This document shows positions 52,176 to 60,765 of a DNA stretch of 64,000 nucleotides, in pieces. Position 1 is the first letter of the stretch. Every line of letters begins with the position of its first letter. The notes beneath the pieces are model-generated. The model ran no database searches and was not told where the DNA came from. It worked only from the letters and a program-made list of their open reading frames with translations. Both the position numbers and the translations under genes were made by a program. Source of the DNA: Clostridium ragsdalei P11 (lineage in GTDB: Bacteria > Bacillota > Clostridia > Clostridiales > Clostridiaceae); contig NZ_LROS01000011.1 in assembly GCF_001675165.1 (NCBI RefSeq), positions 1 through 64,000 of the forward strand, written 5' to 3'.

Positions 52176-53601
52176 CATCTATTTCAGCTTCTTCTCCTAA
52201 AATATCTTTGCTTTTATCAAGAAGAGGTTTTATTTGCTGCTGGATAAAGTCAACTACCTGGCCAGGTGCCCTACCTATAAACTTCTTAGAATCCACTAGT
52301 GAAAGTATCTCTTCTTCACTCATCTTAAAGAAAGAATCTCCTATTATTCTTTCCAATAAGTCGTTCTTCTTTCCCTCAACTTTTACCACTTTAGCTGCTT
52401 CCATAGAATGAACCCTAATTCTTTCATGAAGTTCCTGTCTATCTCCACCTTTTTTAACAGCTTCCATTATTATGTTTTCTGTAGCCATAAAAGGAAGTTC
52501 AGAAGCCACATGAGATTCAATTACCTTAGGATAAACTACCATATTTTCCGATACATTCATATATAAGTTTAGCACTCCATCAAGAGCTAGAAAAGCTTCT
52601 GGTATAGATATTCTCTTATTTGCTGAATCATCAAGAGTTCTTTCAAACCATTGAGTTGAAGCTGTTATAGCAGGATTTAAAGCTGTTACTATTATATATC
52701 TTGCAAGAGAACCTATTCTCTCACATCTCATAGGATTTCGCTTGTATGCCATAGCAGAAGATCCTATTTGATTTTTTTCAAAAGGTTCCTCCATCTCTTT
52801 CATATTCTGCAATATTCTTAAATCATTGCTGAACTTATATGCACTTTGAGCAATTTCTGATAGGGTATTTAATATTATGGAATCAAGTTTTCTAGTATAA
52901 GTCTGTCCTGTAACCATAAACTCCTTTTCAAATCCCATTTTCTTAGTTACCATTGTATCTAATCTCTTTACTTTTTCTTCATCTCCATTAAAAAGTTCCA
53001 TAAAGCTAGCTTGAGTTCCGGTAGTTCCCTTTACACCTCTAAATCTCATATTTTGTATGACAAATTCTATATTTTCAATATCTAAATAAAGGTCTTGAAG
53101 CCATAAAGTTGTCCTTTTTCCTACTGTAGTAAGCTGTGCAGGTTGAAGATGTGTAAAACCCAAAGTTGGCATATCTTTATATTTCAAAGCAAACTTAGTA
53201 AGATAGCTTATTACATTTATAACTTTTCTCTTTATTATATGAAGGGCTTCTCTCATAATTATAAGATCAGTATTATCCCCCACATAACAACTAGTTGCAC
53301 CCAAATGTATTATTCCCTTAGCTTTAGGGCATTGTAAACCATAAGCATATACATGACTCATTACATCATGTCTTACTTCCTTTTCTCTTTTTTTTGCATC
53401 TTCATAATTTATATTTTCCATATTAGCTTTCAGCTCATCTATTTGCTCAGAAGTTATATTAAGTCCAAGCTCCTTTTCACACTCTGCAAGAGCTACCCAG
53501 AGTTTTCTCCAAGTTTTAAATTTCTTTTCATCAGAAAATATATAGCTCATCTCTTTAGATGCATATCTTGTGTTTAAAGGAGTAGTATATGTGTCTCTCA
53601 T
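52171..53601 (-). CDS. purB: Adenylosuccinate lyase
   Basis: A 476-aa fumarase/aspartase-superfamily lyase that acts twice in purine synthesis, releasing fumarate from SAICAR and from adenylosuccinate. Landmarks: TRYASKEMSYIFSDEKKF, the early HLGATSCYVGDN, and TPGFTHLQPAQ-like LGFTHLQPAQLTTVGKR, plus the flexible signature loop SSAMAYKRNPMRCERI. The frame extends to 53646, but GGAGG lies about 10 nt before the ATG at 53601 and MRDTYTTPLNTRYAS is the natural start. Monocistronic. Confidence 0.95.
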   Translation of the reverse strand: MRDTYTTPLNTRYASKEMSYIFSDEKKFKTWRKLWVALAECEKELGLNITSEQIDELKANMENINYEDAKKREKEVRHDVMSHVYAYGLQCPKAKGIIHLGATSCYVGDNTDLIIMREALHIIKRKVINVISYLTKFALKYKDMPTLGFTHLQPAQLTTVGKRTTLWLQDLYLDIENIEFVIQNMRFRGVKGTTGTQASFMELFNGDEEKVKRLDTMVTKKMGFEKEFMVTGQTYTRKLDSIILNTLSEIAQSAYKFSNDLRILQNMKEMEEPFEKNQIGSSAMAYKRNPMRCERIGSLARYIIVTALNPAITASTQWFERTLDDSANKRISIPEAFLALDGVLNLYMNVSENMVVYPKVIESHVASELPFMATENIIMEAVKKGGDRQELHERIRVHSMEAAKVVKVEGKKNDLLERIIGDSFFKMSEEEILSLVDSKKFIGRAPGQVVDFIQQQIKPLLDKSKDILGEEAEIDV

Positions 53602-53811
53602 TTTAAAAATACCTCCGTACGTATGTAATATAATTGTTTTTATCATTCATATTATAACATATATTTTTCCTATATTACACGTTTATATTCACTAAAATAA
53701 TAGATTTAACAAATTTTATCCAACAAATAAAATATACAAGCTGTTCTATTTTATTATATAGCTAATATACTTTAATTAAGAACTAATAAAAAAAGAAAGA
53801 GGTGAACTTTA

Positions 53812-53871
53812 TTGGGTTTGGGCAGATTTACCCACCCAGTAAGCAAAATATGTATAAACTTAGTATCATAG
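53812..53871 (+). CDS. Possible 19-aa leader peptide overlapping the DUF378 gene start
   Basis: TTG at 53812 lies 8 nt after the only good Shine-Dalgarno in this leader (AAAGAGGTG) and opens MGLGRFTHPVSKICINLVS followed by TAG. It ends 19 nt inside the DUF378 frame, so ribosomes finishing it could reinitiate at the ATG at 53850. Conservation is not known. Confidence 0.3.
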   Translation: MGLGRFTHPVSKICINLVS

Positions 53872-54065
53872 ATAAAGTTTCTTTAATTTTAGTAGTTATC
53901 GGAGCCATAAACTGGGGACTAATAGGTTTATTAGATTTTAACATAGTGGAGATTTTATTTGGTGACCCTGTTAATTTAATTGGAAGAATACTATATATAC
54001 TTATAGGAACTGCAGGAATAGATATGATTATACTATTTTTTAAAGCCAAAAAAGGCTATCAATGA
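53850..54065 (+). CDS. DUF378 family small membrane protein (YuzA-like)
   Basis: A 71-aa protein with two membrane helices and the DUF378 signature VVIGAINWGLIGLLDFNIVE then LIGRILYILIGTAGI. Function unknown. The frame is open from a GTG at 53802, but family members start near MYKLSIIDKVSLIL, so the ATG at 53850 is preferred even though it lacks a clear SD of its own; coupling to an overlapping leader peptide could explain that. The stop codon TGA lies inside the closing block of a family-2 repeat. Confidence 0.8.
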   Translation: MYKLSIIDKVSLILVVIGAINWGLIGLLDFNIVEILFGDPVNLIGRILYILIGTAGIDMIILFFKAKKGYQ

Positions 54066-54185
54066 ATCTTACTTAGTGGGAATTTTGTTTTTCCCACTAA
54101 GTTTAGATGAATTATCTAGGGGCGTAGCTACTGTTAGCTCCCACTTTGATAGAAGTGGGAGTGTTACAGTAGGTAGCCATCAGAT
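54058..54185 (-). repeat. Family-2 structured repeat, copy 7 (full length)
   Basis: Read on the minus strand: ATCTGATGGCTACC, hairpin 1 outer stem CTACTGT / ACAGTAG and inner stem CTCCCACTT / AAGTGGGAG, linker CTACGCCCCTAGATAATT, hairpin 2 ACTTAGTGGGAA / TTCCCACTAAGT and closing AAGATTCATTGAT. It is the nearest relative of the copy at 20666 and overlaps the end of the DUF378 gene. Confidence 0.8.
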
Positions 54186-54186
54186 A

Positions 54187-54230
54187 AATAAATATAAGAC
54201 CTATACTTTTATATAGGTCTTATATTTATT
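54187..54230 (-). terminator. Terminator of ptsH
   Basis: Stem AATAAATATAAGACCTATA / TATAGGTCTTATATTTATT, 4 bp after the ptsH stop. Confidence 0.75.
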
Positions 54231-54233
54231 ATC

Positions 54234-54494
54234 TTACTCTTCTAGTGAGTTTATTAATTTAATAATCTCTTCTACTGCTAGTGATTCATCATTACCTGAT
54301 GCAGTAATTTTAACTTTAGAATCTTTAGTTACTCCTAATGAAAGAACTCCAATTAAACTCTTTATGTTAGCTTTTTTTCCATCAAATTCTATGGATAAAT
54401 CTGATTTAAATGAAGAAGCTTTTTTTACTAATAGAGTTGCAGGTCTTGCATGTAATCCTGTAGAACTTTTAACTATAACTTCTTTAGAAATCAT
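54234..54494 (-). CDS. ptsH: HPr phosphocarrier protein
   Basis: An 86-aa HPr. His15 in TGLHARPATLLV receives phosphate from enzyme I and passes it to PTS sugar permeases; Ser46 in NIKSLIGVLSLGV is the regulatory site for HPr kinase, through which it works with CcpA in carbon control. His15 distinguishes it from Crh. Not adjacent to ptsI, as in many clostridia. GAGGTGAA upstream. Monocistronic. Confidence 0.93.
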   Translation of the reverse strand: MISKEVIVKSSTGLHARPATLLVKKASSFKSDLSIEFDGKKANIKSLIGVLSLGVTKDSKVKITASGNDESLAVEEIIKLINSLEE

Positions 54495-54618
54495 TTAATT
54501 CACCTCTATGCTTTAATATTATATACCACAATGTGACAAATCTTTCTCTACTTATTATACCATTTTTTGTTTACGTTTCAATACAATTTTTTTGTTCTAT
54601 GACAAAAACTGTCATAGG

Positions 54619-55812
54619 CTATTTTAATTGAGATATAAACTTATCTATCCTATCCATTCCATTTTGTATATTTTCCATGGATGTAGCATAGGATAACCTT
54701 ATGTATCCATCTAGTCCAAAACCCAGACCTGGAATTACTGCTACTTTTTCTTTCTCCAATAATTTTTGTGAAAATTCTAAAGAATTATTTATTACTACAT
54801 CATCTATAGTTTTACCAAAAAGATTTGATATATTTAACATTACATAAAAAGCTCCTTCTGGATTCAAACAAGAAACATTTTTCATTTTATCTATTTTACC
54901 TACCATACAATCTCTTCTATTTTTAAACTCACTTACCATACTTTTAATCTGAGTATCTTTTCCATTTAAAGCAGCCACAGCTGCATATTGTGCTATAGAA
55001 TTAGGATTTCCAGTAGTATGGCTCTGTATATTAGACATTACCTTTATTATATCTTTATTTGCTGCAGCATAGCCTATTCTCCATCCTGTCATAGCATAGG
55101 TTTTTGAAACTCCATTTATAACTATTGTTCTGTTGTAAGCATCTTCTGACAAACTTGCTATACTTATGTGTCCATTAGTACCATATATTAATTTTTCATA
55201 TATTTCATCAGATAAAATGAGCAAATCCTTTTCCTTTGCAAAATTAGCTATTACTTTAAGTTCTTCTTTTGAATAAATAGTTCCTGTTGGATTATTAGGA
55301 CTATTTAACAAAATCATTTTAGTATTTTTAGTATATGCTTTTTCTAAAGTTTCTAAAGTATATTTAAATCCATCTTCTTCTTTTGTATCTGCAAATACAG
55401 GCACACCATCTGCAAGTTTAACTAGTTCAGGGTAGCTTACCCAATATGGCGTAGGTATTATAACTTCATCTCCAGGGTTCAATGTAGCTAAAAATGTATT
55501 TGAAAGGCACTGTTTTGCCCCTGTAGATATTATAATCTGATTTATATTATAGTTCAGTTCATTATCTTTTTTAAATTTTTTAACAATAGCCTCTTTCAGC
55601 TCTGAAATACCAGACGCTGGAGTATATTTTGTGCACCCTTTTTTCATAGACTCTATTGCAGCTTCCTGAATATTTTCTGGTGTATTAAAATCAGGTTCTC
55701 CTGCTCCAAAACCTATTACATCAATTCCATCTGATTTCATTCTTTTAGCTTCAGCTGTTATAGCTAAAGTTATAGACGGTTGAATTTTTTCAGCTTTTTT
55801 TGACAATATCAT
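54619..55812 (-). CDS. Class I aminotransferase, aspartate aminotransferase type
   Basis: A 397-aa PLP enzyme of the AspB (I-gamma) type: IGFGAGEPDFNTPENIQEAA, NSPNNPTGTIYSKEEL, LSDEIYEKLIYG, the PLP lysine in INGVSKTYAMTGWRIGYAAA and the carboxylate-binding Arg in GYIRLSYATS. It probably converts aspartate and 2-oxoglutarate to oxaloacetate and glutamate; related prephenate or aromatic transaminases cannot be excluded. Of two ATGs, 55812 is 8 nt from GGAGG (55818 only 1 nt), so 55812 was chosen. Confidence 0.9.
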   Translation of the reverse strand: MILSKKAEKIQPSITLAITAEAKRMKSDGIDVIGFGAGEPDFNTPENIQEAAIESMKKGCTKYTPASGISELKEAIVKKFKKDNELNYNINQIIISTGAKQCLSNTFLATLNPGDEVIIPTPYWVSYPELVKLADGVPVFADTKEEDGFKYTLETLEKAYTKNTKMILLNSPNNPTGTIYSKEELKVIANFAKEKDLLILSDEIYEKLIYGTNGHISIASLSEDAYNRTIVINGVSKTYAMTGWRIGYAAANKDIIKVMSNIQSHTTGNPNSIAQYAAVAALNGKDTQIKSMVSEFKNRRDCMVGKIDKMKNVSCLNPEGAFYVMLNISNLFGKTIDDVVINNSLEFSQKLLEKEKVAVIPGLGFGLDGYIRLSYATSMENIQNGMDRIDKFISQLK

Positions 55813-55883
55813 TTTCATTCCTCCATTACAATTTAATTTACAACATTCTTTATTTATAATAAGATAAGTCAGAGTTTTTTATT

Positions 55884-56240
55884 CTAACTTCTTGAAACAA
55901 GTATTACCCCAAGCATTATAAAAGCTACTCCTAGTATTCTTATAAAAGATATGTTTTCCTTAAACATAAAATAAGAAAACACCATAGTTATTATATATCC
56001 TAAACTAACCATAGGATAAGCATAACTTAATTCTACCTTACTCAAAACCTTTATCCATAGTAAGAAACTTAATCCATAGGATATAATTCCTAGCATAACG
56101 GGTAAATTTTTTAATATGCTTAAAATACTTGGAATTAAATATTTTATAGTAAAGTTTAGATTGAGATTTACTGCTCCATACTTTACAAGTACCTGTCCAA
56201 TGGCTCCCAAAAAAACCGATATTAATATCAATACAATCAT
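55884..56240 (-). CDS. Small four-helix EamA/SMR-type transporter
   Basis: A 118-aa protein with four membrane helices, resembling the small multidrug resistance fold and ArnE/ArnF flippase halves (GQVLVKYGAVNL; LSKVELSYAYPMVSLGYIIT; FSYFMFKENISFIRILGVAF). It overlaps the glycosyltransferase gene by 4 nt and ends a three-gene set with a UbiA-type enzyme, so flipping of a polyprenyl-phosphate-linked sugar to the outer face of the membrane is a reasonable role (inference). Confidence 0.75.
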   Translation of the reverse strand: MIVLILISVFLGAIGQVLVKYGAVNLNLNFTIKYLIPSILSILKNLPVMLGIISYGLSFLLWIKVLSKVELSYAYPMVSLGYIITMVFSYFMFKENISFIRILGVAFIMLGVILVSRS

Positions 56241-57538
56241 GCCCTTATCCCCTTAACTTTTAATAATAGATGTAATAAGTATTTTAAAGAAAAATAACAG
56301 CAATAAACAGCTATAAATATTTCTGGGAAGGAATACCGCCCTTGTCCTTCTGTTACAAAATAAACAGAGGTAAACATAAAAAATAACATTACTAAATAAA
56401 GTTTAAATTTATCTAATTCATCACTTCTGCCTTTAAAGATACTATAAAGTGTTCTTAACGAATATAACAAAACATATATAATAGTGGATAAAAACACAAT
56501 TACCCTTATAATATTGTCAATTGCAAACAGAGTGTGAACATAGCTCTTATTAACTCCACTACCATAAGTACTATACGTTACATCATCACTCCAAAAATAT
56601 GTATTAAGCAATCTTTTAAATCCCAATTCTATAAAATCAACAGGATGGCCTTTTATCCATTTTTTTGCAGCAGCACTTAACATCTTATTTTGTTCTGTTC
56701 TATTTGCCTTTTTATATTCAGGTTTATTTACAATAGAATCTTCCACATCTGCTGCAGGCATCCATCTTCCCAAATGATTTTGTGAGTTATTATTTATATA
56801 AAGTACTATTCCACCATTATTAGATACAAAAGTATGTTGTCCCATTAATTTTGTGTTTCTATATATCCAGGGAGAAATAACAATTATACTCATTATAAGA
56901 ACAATAAGAGAATTTCTAAAAGCCCAAATCAACTTTTTATGCTTTATTACATCTACTAAAAATATAGCAAAGAAAAATACTATAAAAAAGGGCTTTACTA
57001 TTGTATTAAGTCCTGTAAATATTCCTATAAAAAAATACTTAAATCTCAAATCACTAAAATAAAGACAAGTGGCTGCAAGCATTATACTTGTAAAAATAAG
57101 TTCTGTACCTAAAATACTGTTAAAAAGTATGTTATTAGGGAACAACACAAATAATCCAAATATTATTTTCCTATCTATTTCCTTTAAGTTCACCTTATAT
57201 AAGATAAACTTAAAACACAAGTAATTTATAAAAGTAATACACAAATTAAATATTTTAGCCGTTAATACACTAGCTCCAAATAGCTTAAATATCCCCCCTA
57301 AAACTATGGGATAGCCTACAGAAGTATATGTATCTCCCCAAGGAAGTCCTCTTGATATTTCCTTTGCCAAACTATAATAGTAATCAAAATCTGAAAATGG
57401 CTTAGCATTCACAAAAATTACCCATAGTATAGATAAAGTCATACCTAAAGCCATCATAATATAATAATACCTATTGTTATTATTGTAGTTATCATTTCTT
57501 GATTGGTAGTAATTATATTCAAAAACGTTAGATTTCAT
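56237..57538 (-). CDS. Polytopic glycosyltransferase (ArnT/GT39/GT83-like)
   Basis: A 433-aa membrane protein with about ten helices. Its first external loop has FSDFDYYYSLAKEISRGLPW, where the Asp residues match the catalytic position of GT-C enzymes that use polyprenyl-phosphate sugars. A long external loop (about 235-300, FVSNNGGIVLYINNNSQNHL) precedes the last helices. It lies between the UbiA-type gene and the flippase-like gene, consistent with transfer of a lipid-linked sugar to a cell-surface acceptor. The acceptor is unknown. Start is taken at 57538; the SD is a weak GGAAA. Confidence 0.7.
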   Translation of the reverse strand: MKSNVFEYNYYQSRNDNYNNNNRYYYIMMALGMTLSILWVIFVNAKPFSDFDYYYSLAKEISRGLPWGDTYTSVGYPIVLGGIFKLFGASVLTAKIFNLCITFINYLCFKFILYKVNLKEIDRKIIFGLFVLFPNNILFNSILGTELIFTSIMLAATCLYFSDLRFKYFFIGIFTGLNTIVKPFFIVFFFAIFLVDVIKHKKLIWAFRNSLIVLIMSIIVISPWIYRNTKLMGQHTFVSNNGGIVLYINNNSQNHLGRWMPAADVEDSIVNKPEYKKANRTEQNKMLSAAAKKWIKGHPVDFIELGFKRLLNTYFWSDDVTYSTYGSGVNKSYVHTLFAIDNIIRVIVFLSTIIYVLLYSLRTLYSIFKGRSDELDKFKLYLVMLFFMFTSVYFVTEGQGRYSFPEIFIAVYCCYFSLKYLLHLLLKVKGIRA

Positions 57539-57556
57539 TTAAAACTGGTTTCCCTT

Positions 57557-58417
57557 CTATAATTTAAAATATATTATAGCTATAACAGCTATAATCCATA
57601 TTAATATATCCGCAAGAAAAGGTATATCTTTTTGAAATACATCCTCCGGCTTTCCACCTATATTTTCTTTATCCATTAAATATTCATATCTGAGTATACC
57701 ATACAATACAAAAGGAATAGTAAACATCATAGTTCTACTTTGTGTAGAACTAAAAGTATACAGGCAATAAGCCATAAGTACAGATGGGTTTACTATAGTT
57801 AACATTTTATCAATATTCTCAATTGAATATTTTTCTAATATCTTTCTAGAAGAACTTCTCTTGTCCTTTAAAGTTACAATCTCACTTTTTCTTTTGTTTA
57901 AACCTAAAAACAGTGCTAGAAGTATCGTACATAAAAACAACCAGGGTGAAACCTGAACCCCTGTAGCTATACTTCCACTTTCAACCCTTAATACAAATCC
58001 AAAAGCAATAGTCATAACATCTATTATAACTAAATTTTTAAGTTTAAAGGAGTAGAATATATTCACTATAATATACAACAAAAAAATAAGCAAAATTTCT
58101 ACATTTAGAAATATATAAGTAAGGCATATTACTAAAATAAATAATAGTATATCTAAGGTGATAGCTTTATTTTTAGATACACGGCCACTTGCAATAGGTC
58201 TGTTTTTCTTATCAGGATGGCACTTGTCCTTTTCAACATCTACAATATCATTTAATACATAAATAGTAGAAGATGTCATACAAAATAAAATAAAAGTTAA
58301 TATATTATTCTCTAATACACTGGTGTGTAAAAAATTTCCTGAAAAAATAATTGCAGCGAAAACAAAAAAATTTTTACTCCACTGCTTAGGTCTCATTAGT
58401 TCAATTATTGCTCCCAT
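57557..58417 (-). CDS. UbiA-family prenyltransferase, decaprenyl-phosphate phosphoribosyltransferase type
   Basis: A 286-aa protein with about eight helices. LMRPKQWSKNFFVFAAIIFS and the Mg-binding motif NDIVDVEKDKCHPDKKNRPI, with ASGRVS after it, match the UbiA subfamily of DPPR synthases (Rv3806c-like), which attach phosphoribose from PRPP to a polyprenyl phosphate. Another UbiA substrate cannot be excluded. The frame opens at 58480, but GGGAGG lies 6 nt before the ATG at 58417. First gene of the three-gene cluster. Confidence 0.8.
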   Translation of the reverse strand: MGAIIELMRPKQWSKNFFVFAAIIFSGNFLHTSVLENNILTFILFCMTSSTIYVLNDIVDVEKDKCHPDKKNRPIASGRVSKNKAITLDILLFILVICLTYIFLNVEILLIFLLYIIVNIFYSFKLKNLVIIDVMTIAFGFVLRVESGSIATGVQVSPWLFLCTILLALFLGLNKRKSEIVTLKDKRSSSRKILEKYSIENIDKMLTIVNPSVLMAYCLYTFSSTQSRTMMFTIPFVLYGILRYEYLMDKENIGGKPEDVFQKDIPFLADILIWIIAVIAIIYFKL

Positions 58418-58523
58418 AACTTTCCTCCCTAGCTGTATATATGTTAAAGTTGAATTATGCGTCTTTTTACATTTTAACATAGTCTATGTTATAGTCAATA
58501 TGTCATTTTAATCGTAATATAAT

Positions 58524-58553
58524 AAAGGACTTGAGATAAATCACAAGTCCTTT
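58524..58553 (-). terminator. Terminator of spoVS
   Basis: Stem AAAGGACTTG / CAAGTCCTTT with a T-rich minus-strand tail, 22 bp after the spoVS stop. Confidence 0.7.
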
Positions 58554-58574
58554 GATAAAAATTAATTTTTATTG

Positions 58575-58835
58575 TTATCTTGGCTGTATTATTAATTTAA
58601 TTGCAGTCCTCTCTTCTCCATCTATTTCAATGTCCGTAAATGCCGGAATACATATTAAATCGATTCCACTAGGTGCTACGAACCCTCTAGCAATAGCTAC
58701 AGCTTTAACAGCTTGATTTAACGCTCCTGCTCCTATAGCTTGTATCTCTGCTGCTCCCCTTTCCCTTAAAACTCCTGCTAATGCTCCTGCCACCGAATTT
58801 GGACTTGATTTTGTTGAAACTTTTAATACTTCCAT
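58575..58835 (-). CDS. spoVS: Stage V sporulation protein S
   Basis: An 86-aa protein with the highly conserved SpoVS sequence (VLKVSTKSSPNSVAGALAGV; ERGAAEIQAIGAGALNQAVK; FTDIEIDGEERTAIKLIIQP). It is a small Alba-like fold needed for normal progress through sporulation in Bacillus. The neighbour order rny-spoVS is the usual one. SD AGGAGG 7 nt upstream. Its presence supports a spore-forming host. Confidence 0.95.
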   Translation of the reverse strand: MEVLKVSTKSSPNSVAGALAGVLRERGAAEIQAIGAGALNQAVKAVAIARGFVAPSGIDLICIPAFTDIEIDGEERTAIKLIIQPR

Positions 58836-58922
58836 AATTAAACCTCCTATATATTATAATAACTCTTTACATTAACTTTAATTATTACTACTACATATAT
58901 ATAGTATTCTACAAAAAATCAA

Positions 58923-58962
58923 AAATTCCTTTTAGGTTACAAAACCTAAAAGGAATATTTTT
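58923..58962 (-). terminator. Terminator of rny
   Basis: Stem ATTCCTTTTAGGTT / AACCTAAAAGGAAT with T-runs on both strands, placed 24 bp after the rny stop. Confidence 0.8.
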
Positions 58963-58985
58963 CTATGTTATAACAATACTATTTA

Positions 58986-60530
58986 TTATTTTGCATATTC
59001 AATTGCACGAGTCTCTCTAATGACATTTACTTTAATCTGACCAGGATACTCTAGCTCTTCTTCAATTTTCTTTACTATGTTCCTTGCCATTTCAATAGCA
59101 CCTGCATCATCAATATTTTCTGGTTTAACCATTATTCTAAGTTCTCTTCCCGCTTGAATGGCATATGACTTTTCTACACCTTCACATGTATTTGCTATTT
59201 CTTCAAGTTTTTCTAGACGCTTAATGTAAGCTTCCAGTGTTTCTCTTCTAGCACCAGGCCTTGCAGCAGAAATAGCATCCGCCGCTTGAACGAGTACAGC
59301 TTCTAAGGATTGAAATTCTACATCTCCATGATGAGCTGCAATAGCATTTACAATTATTGGTGATTCTCTGTATTTTTTAGCAACCTCTGAACCTATAACA
59401 GCATGAGGGCCTTCAACTTCATGATCCACTGCTTTACCTATATCATGAAGCAATCCTGCTCTTTTAGCTATAGTTGGATCTATGCCAATTTCTGATGCCA
59501 TAAGTCCAGCCAAATAGGCAACTTCCACAGAGTGTTTTAAAACATTTTGACCATAGCTGGTTCTATACTTCAATCTTCCTAATAACTTTACTAATTCCAT
59601 ATGAAGGCCGTGCACGCCAGTTTCAAAAGTGGCCTGTTCTCCTTCTTCTTTAACATTATTTTCAACTTCTTTTTCAGCTTTTTGAACCATTTCTTCGATT
59701 CTTGCTGGGTGTATTCTTCCATCAATTATAAGTTTCTCCAGTGCTATTCTTGCAACCTCTCTCCTTATAGGATCAAAGCCCGACAATATTACAGCTTCAG
59801 GTGTATCATCTATTATAAGATCTACACCAGTTAACGTTTCAAGAGTCCTTATATTTCTACCCTCTCTACCTATTATTCTGCCCTTCATTTCGTCATTAGG
59901 TAAAGGTACAACATGTACTGTAGTCTCTGCTACATGATCAGCAGCACATCTCTGGATAGCACAAGTTATAATTTCTCTTGCTTTTTTATCAGCTTCTTCT
60001 TTAGCTTTTGTTTCAATTTCTTTAATCATCATCGCAGATTCATGTTTTATTTCCTTATTAACTTGTTCTAGTAAAATATTCTTAGCCTCTTCAGAACTTA
60101 GTCCTGATAACTTTTCTAGCTTTTCTCTTTGTTTCTTATATAATTCCTCTACACTTATCTGTAATTTATCTATGTCCTGCTGTTTTTTATCTAGGCCACT
60201 ATCTCTCTTTTCAAGAGTATCACTTTTCTTATCTAATAACTCTTCTCTCTGGATTAACCTTCTTTCAAGTCTTTGATTTTCATTTCTTCTATCTCTAGAC
60301 TCTTTGTCAAAATCATTTCTTAATTTATGAATTTCCTCTTTAGCTTCTAGTATAGCCTCTTTTTTTTGGGTTTCAGCTTGTTTTTTTGCCTCTTCCTTCA
60401 ATCTATTAGACTCTTCTAAAGCCTGTGATTTTATAACAACTGCTTTCTTTTTGATCATATTGAATTGAACTATCAAGGCAGCTGCTATTATTATACCAGC
60501 AATAACCTCATATATTATTATGGAATTCAC
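58986..60530 (-). CDS. rny: Ribonuclease Y
   Basis: A 514-aa membrane-anchored endoribonuclease that starts mRNA decay in Firmicutes. N-terminal helix (about 5-24), long coiled coil (about 30-190), KH domain with [15 protein letters not shown], and HD domain with [19 protein letters not shown] (metal-binding His-Asp). Start is GTG, 7-8 nt after AAAGGAGG. Monocistronic between recA and spoVS in the order typical of clostridia. Confidence 0.95.
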   Translation of the reverse strand: MNSIIIYEVIAGIIIAAALIVQFNMIKKKAVVIKSQALEESNRLKEEAKKQAETQKKEAILEAKEEIHKLRNDFDKESRDRRNENQRLERRLIQREELLDKKSDTLEKRDSGLDKKQQDIDKLQISVEELYKKQREKLEKLSGLSSEEAKNILLEQVNKEIKHESAMMIKEIETKAKEEADKKAREIITCAIQRCAADHVAETTVHVVPLPNDEMKGRIIGREGRNIRTLETLTGVDLIIDDTPEAVILSGFDPIRREVARIALEKLIIDGRIHPARIEEMVQKAEKEVENNVKEEGEQATFETGVHGLHMELVKLLGRLKYRTSYGQNVLKHSVEVAYLAGLMASEIGIDPTIAKRAGLLHDIGKAVDHEVEGPHAVIGSEVAKKYRESPIIVNAIAAHHGDVEFQSLEAVLVQAADAISAARPGARRETLEAYIKRLEKLEEIANTCEGVEKSYAIQAGRELRIMVKPENIDDAGAIEMARNIVKKIEEELEYPGQIKVNVIRETRAIEYAK

Positions 60531-60730
60531 ATGAACACCTCCTTTGCTCTTATTATGTAAATCTATAATTCAGTTAAATATGCAAGCATAGAAAAGGTGC
60601 CATATTTATTCAATTGGTAATTCCTAAATACATGATAAACCAGAATTTGTCTTAATTTTATATTATATTTTAATTATTGTCAAGTTATATGCATTTTATT
60701 CTCTTAAACAAAATTTGGTACTTATTTTTA

Positions 60731-60765
60731 CTTATAAAAGGGAGTAAATTACTCCCTTTTATAAG
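60731..60765 (-). terminator. Terminator of recA
   Basis: Stem CTTATAAAAGGGAGTAA / TTACTCCCTTTTATAAG ending at the recA stop codon. Confidence 0.85.

Noticed and set aside
10282-54185. Calling the family-2 elements a named riboswitch or HEARO/omega RNA
   Set aside because: The architecture does not match any riboswitch consensus I can recall, and no associated nuclease or transposase ORF is visible in the window; naming it would be a guess.
54597-54618. Rho-independent terminator for the aminotransferase gene (CTATGAC / GTCATAG hairpin)
   Set aside because: On the strand that matters the hairpin is followed by A-rich rather than T-rich sequence.
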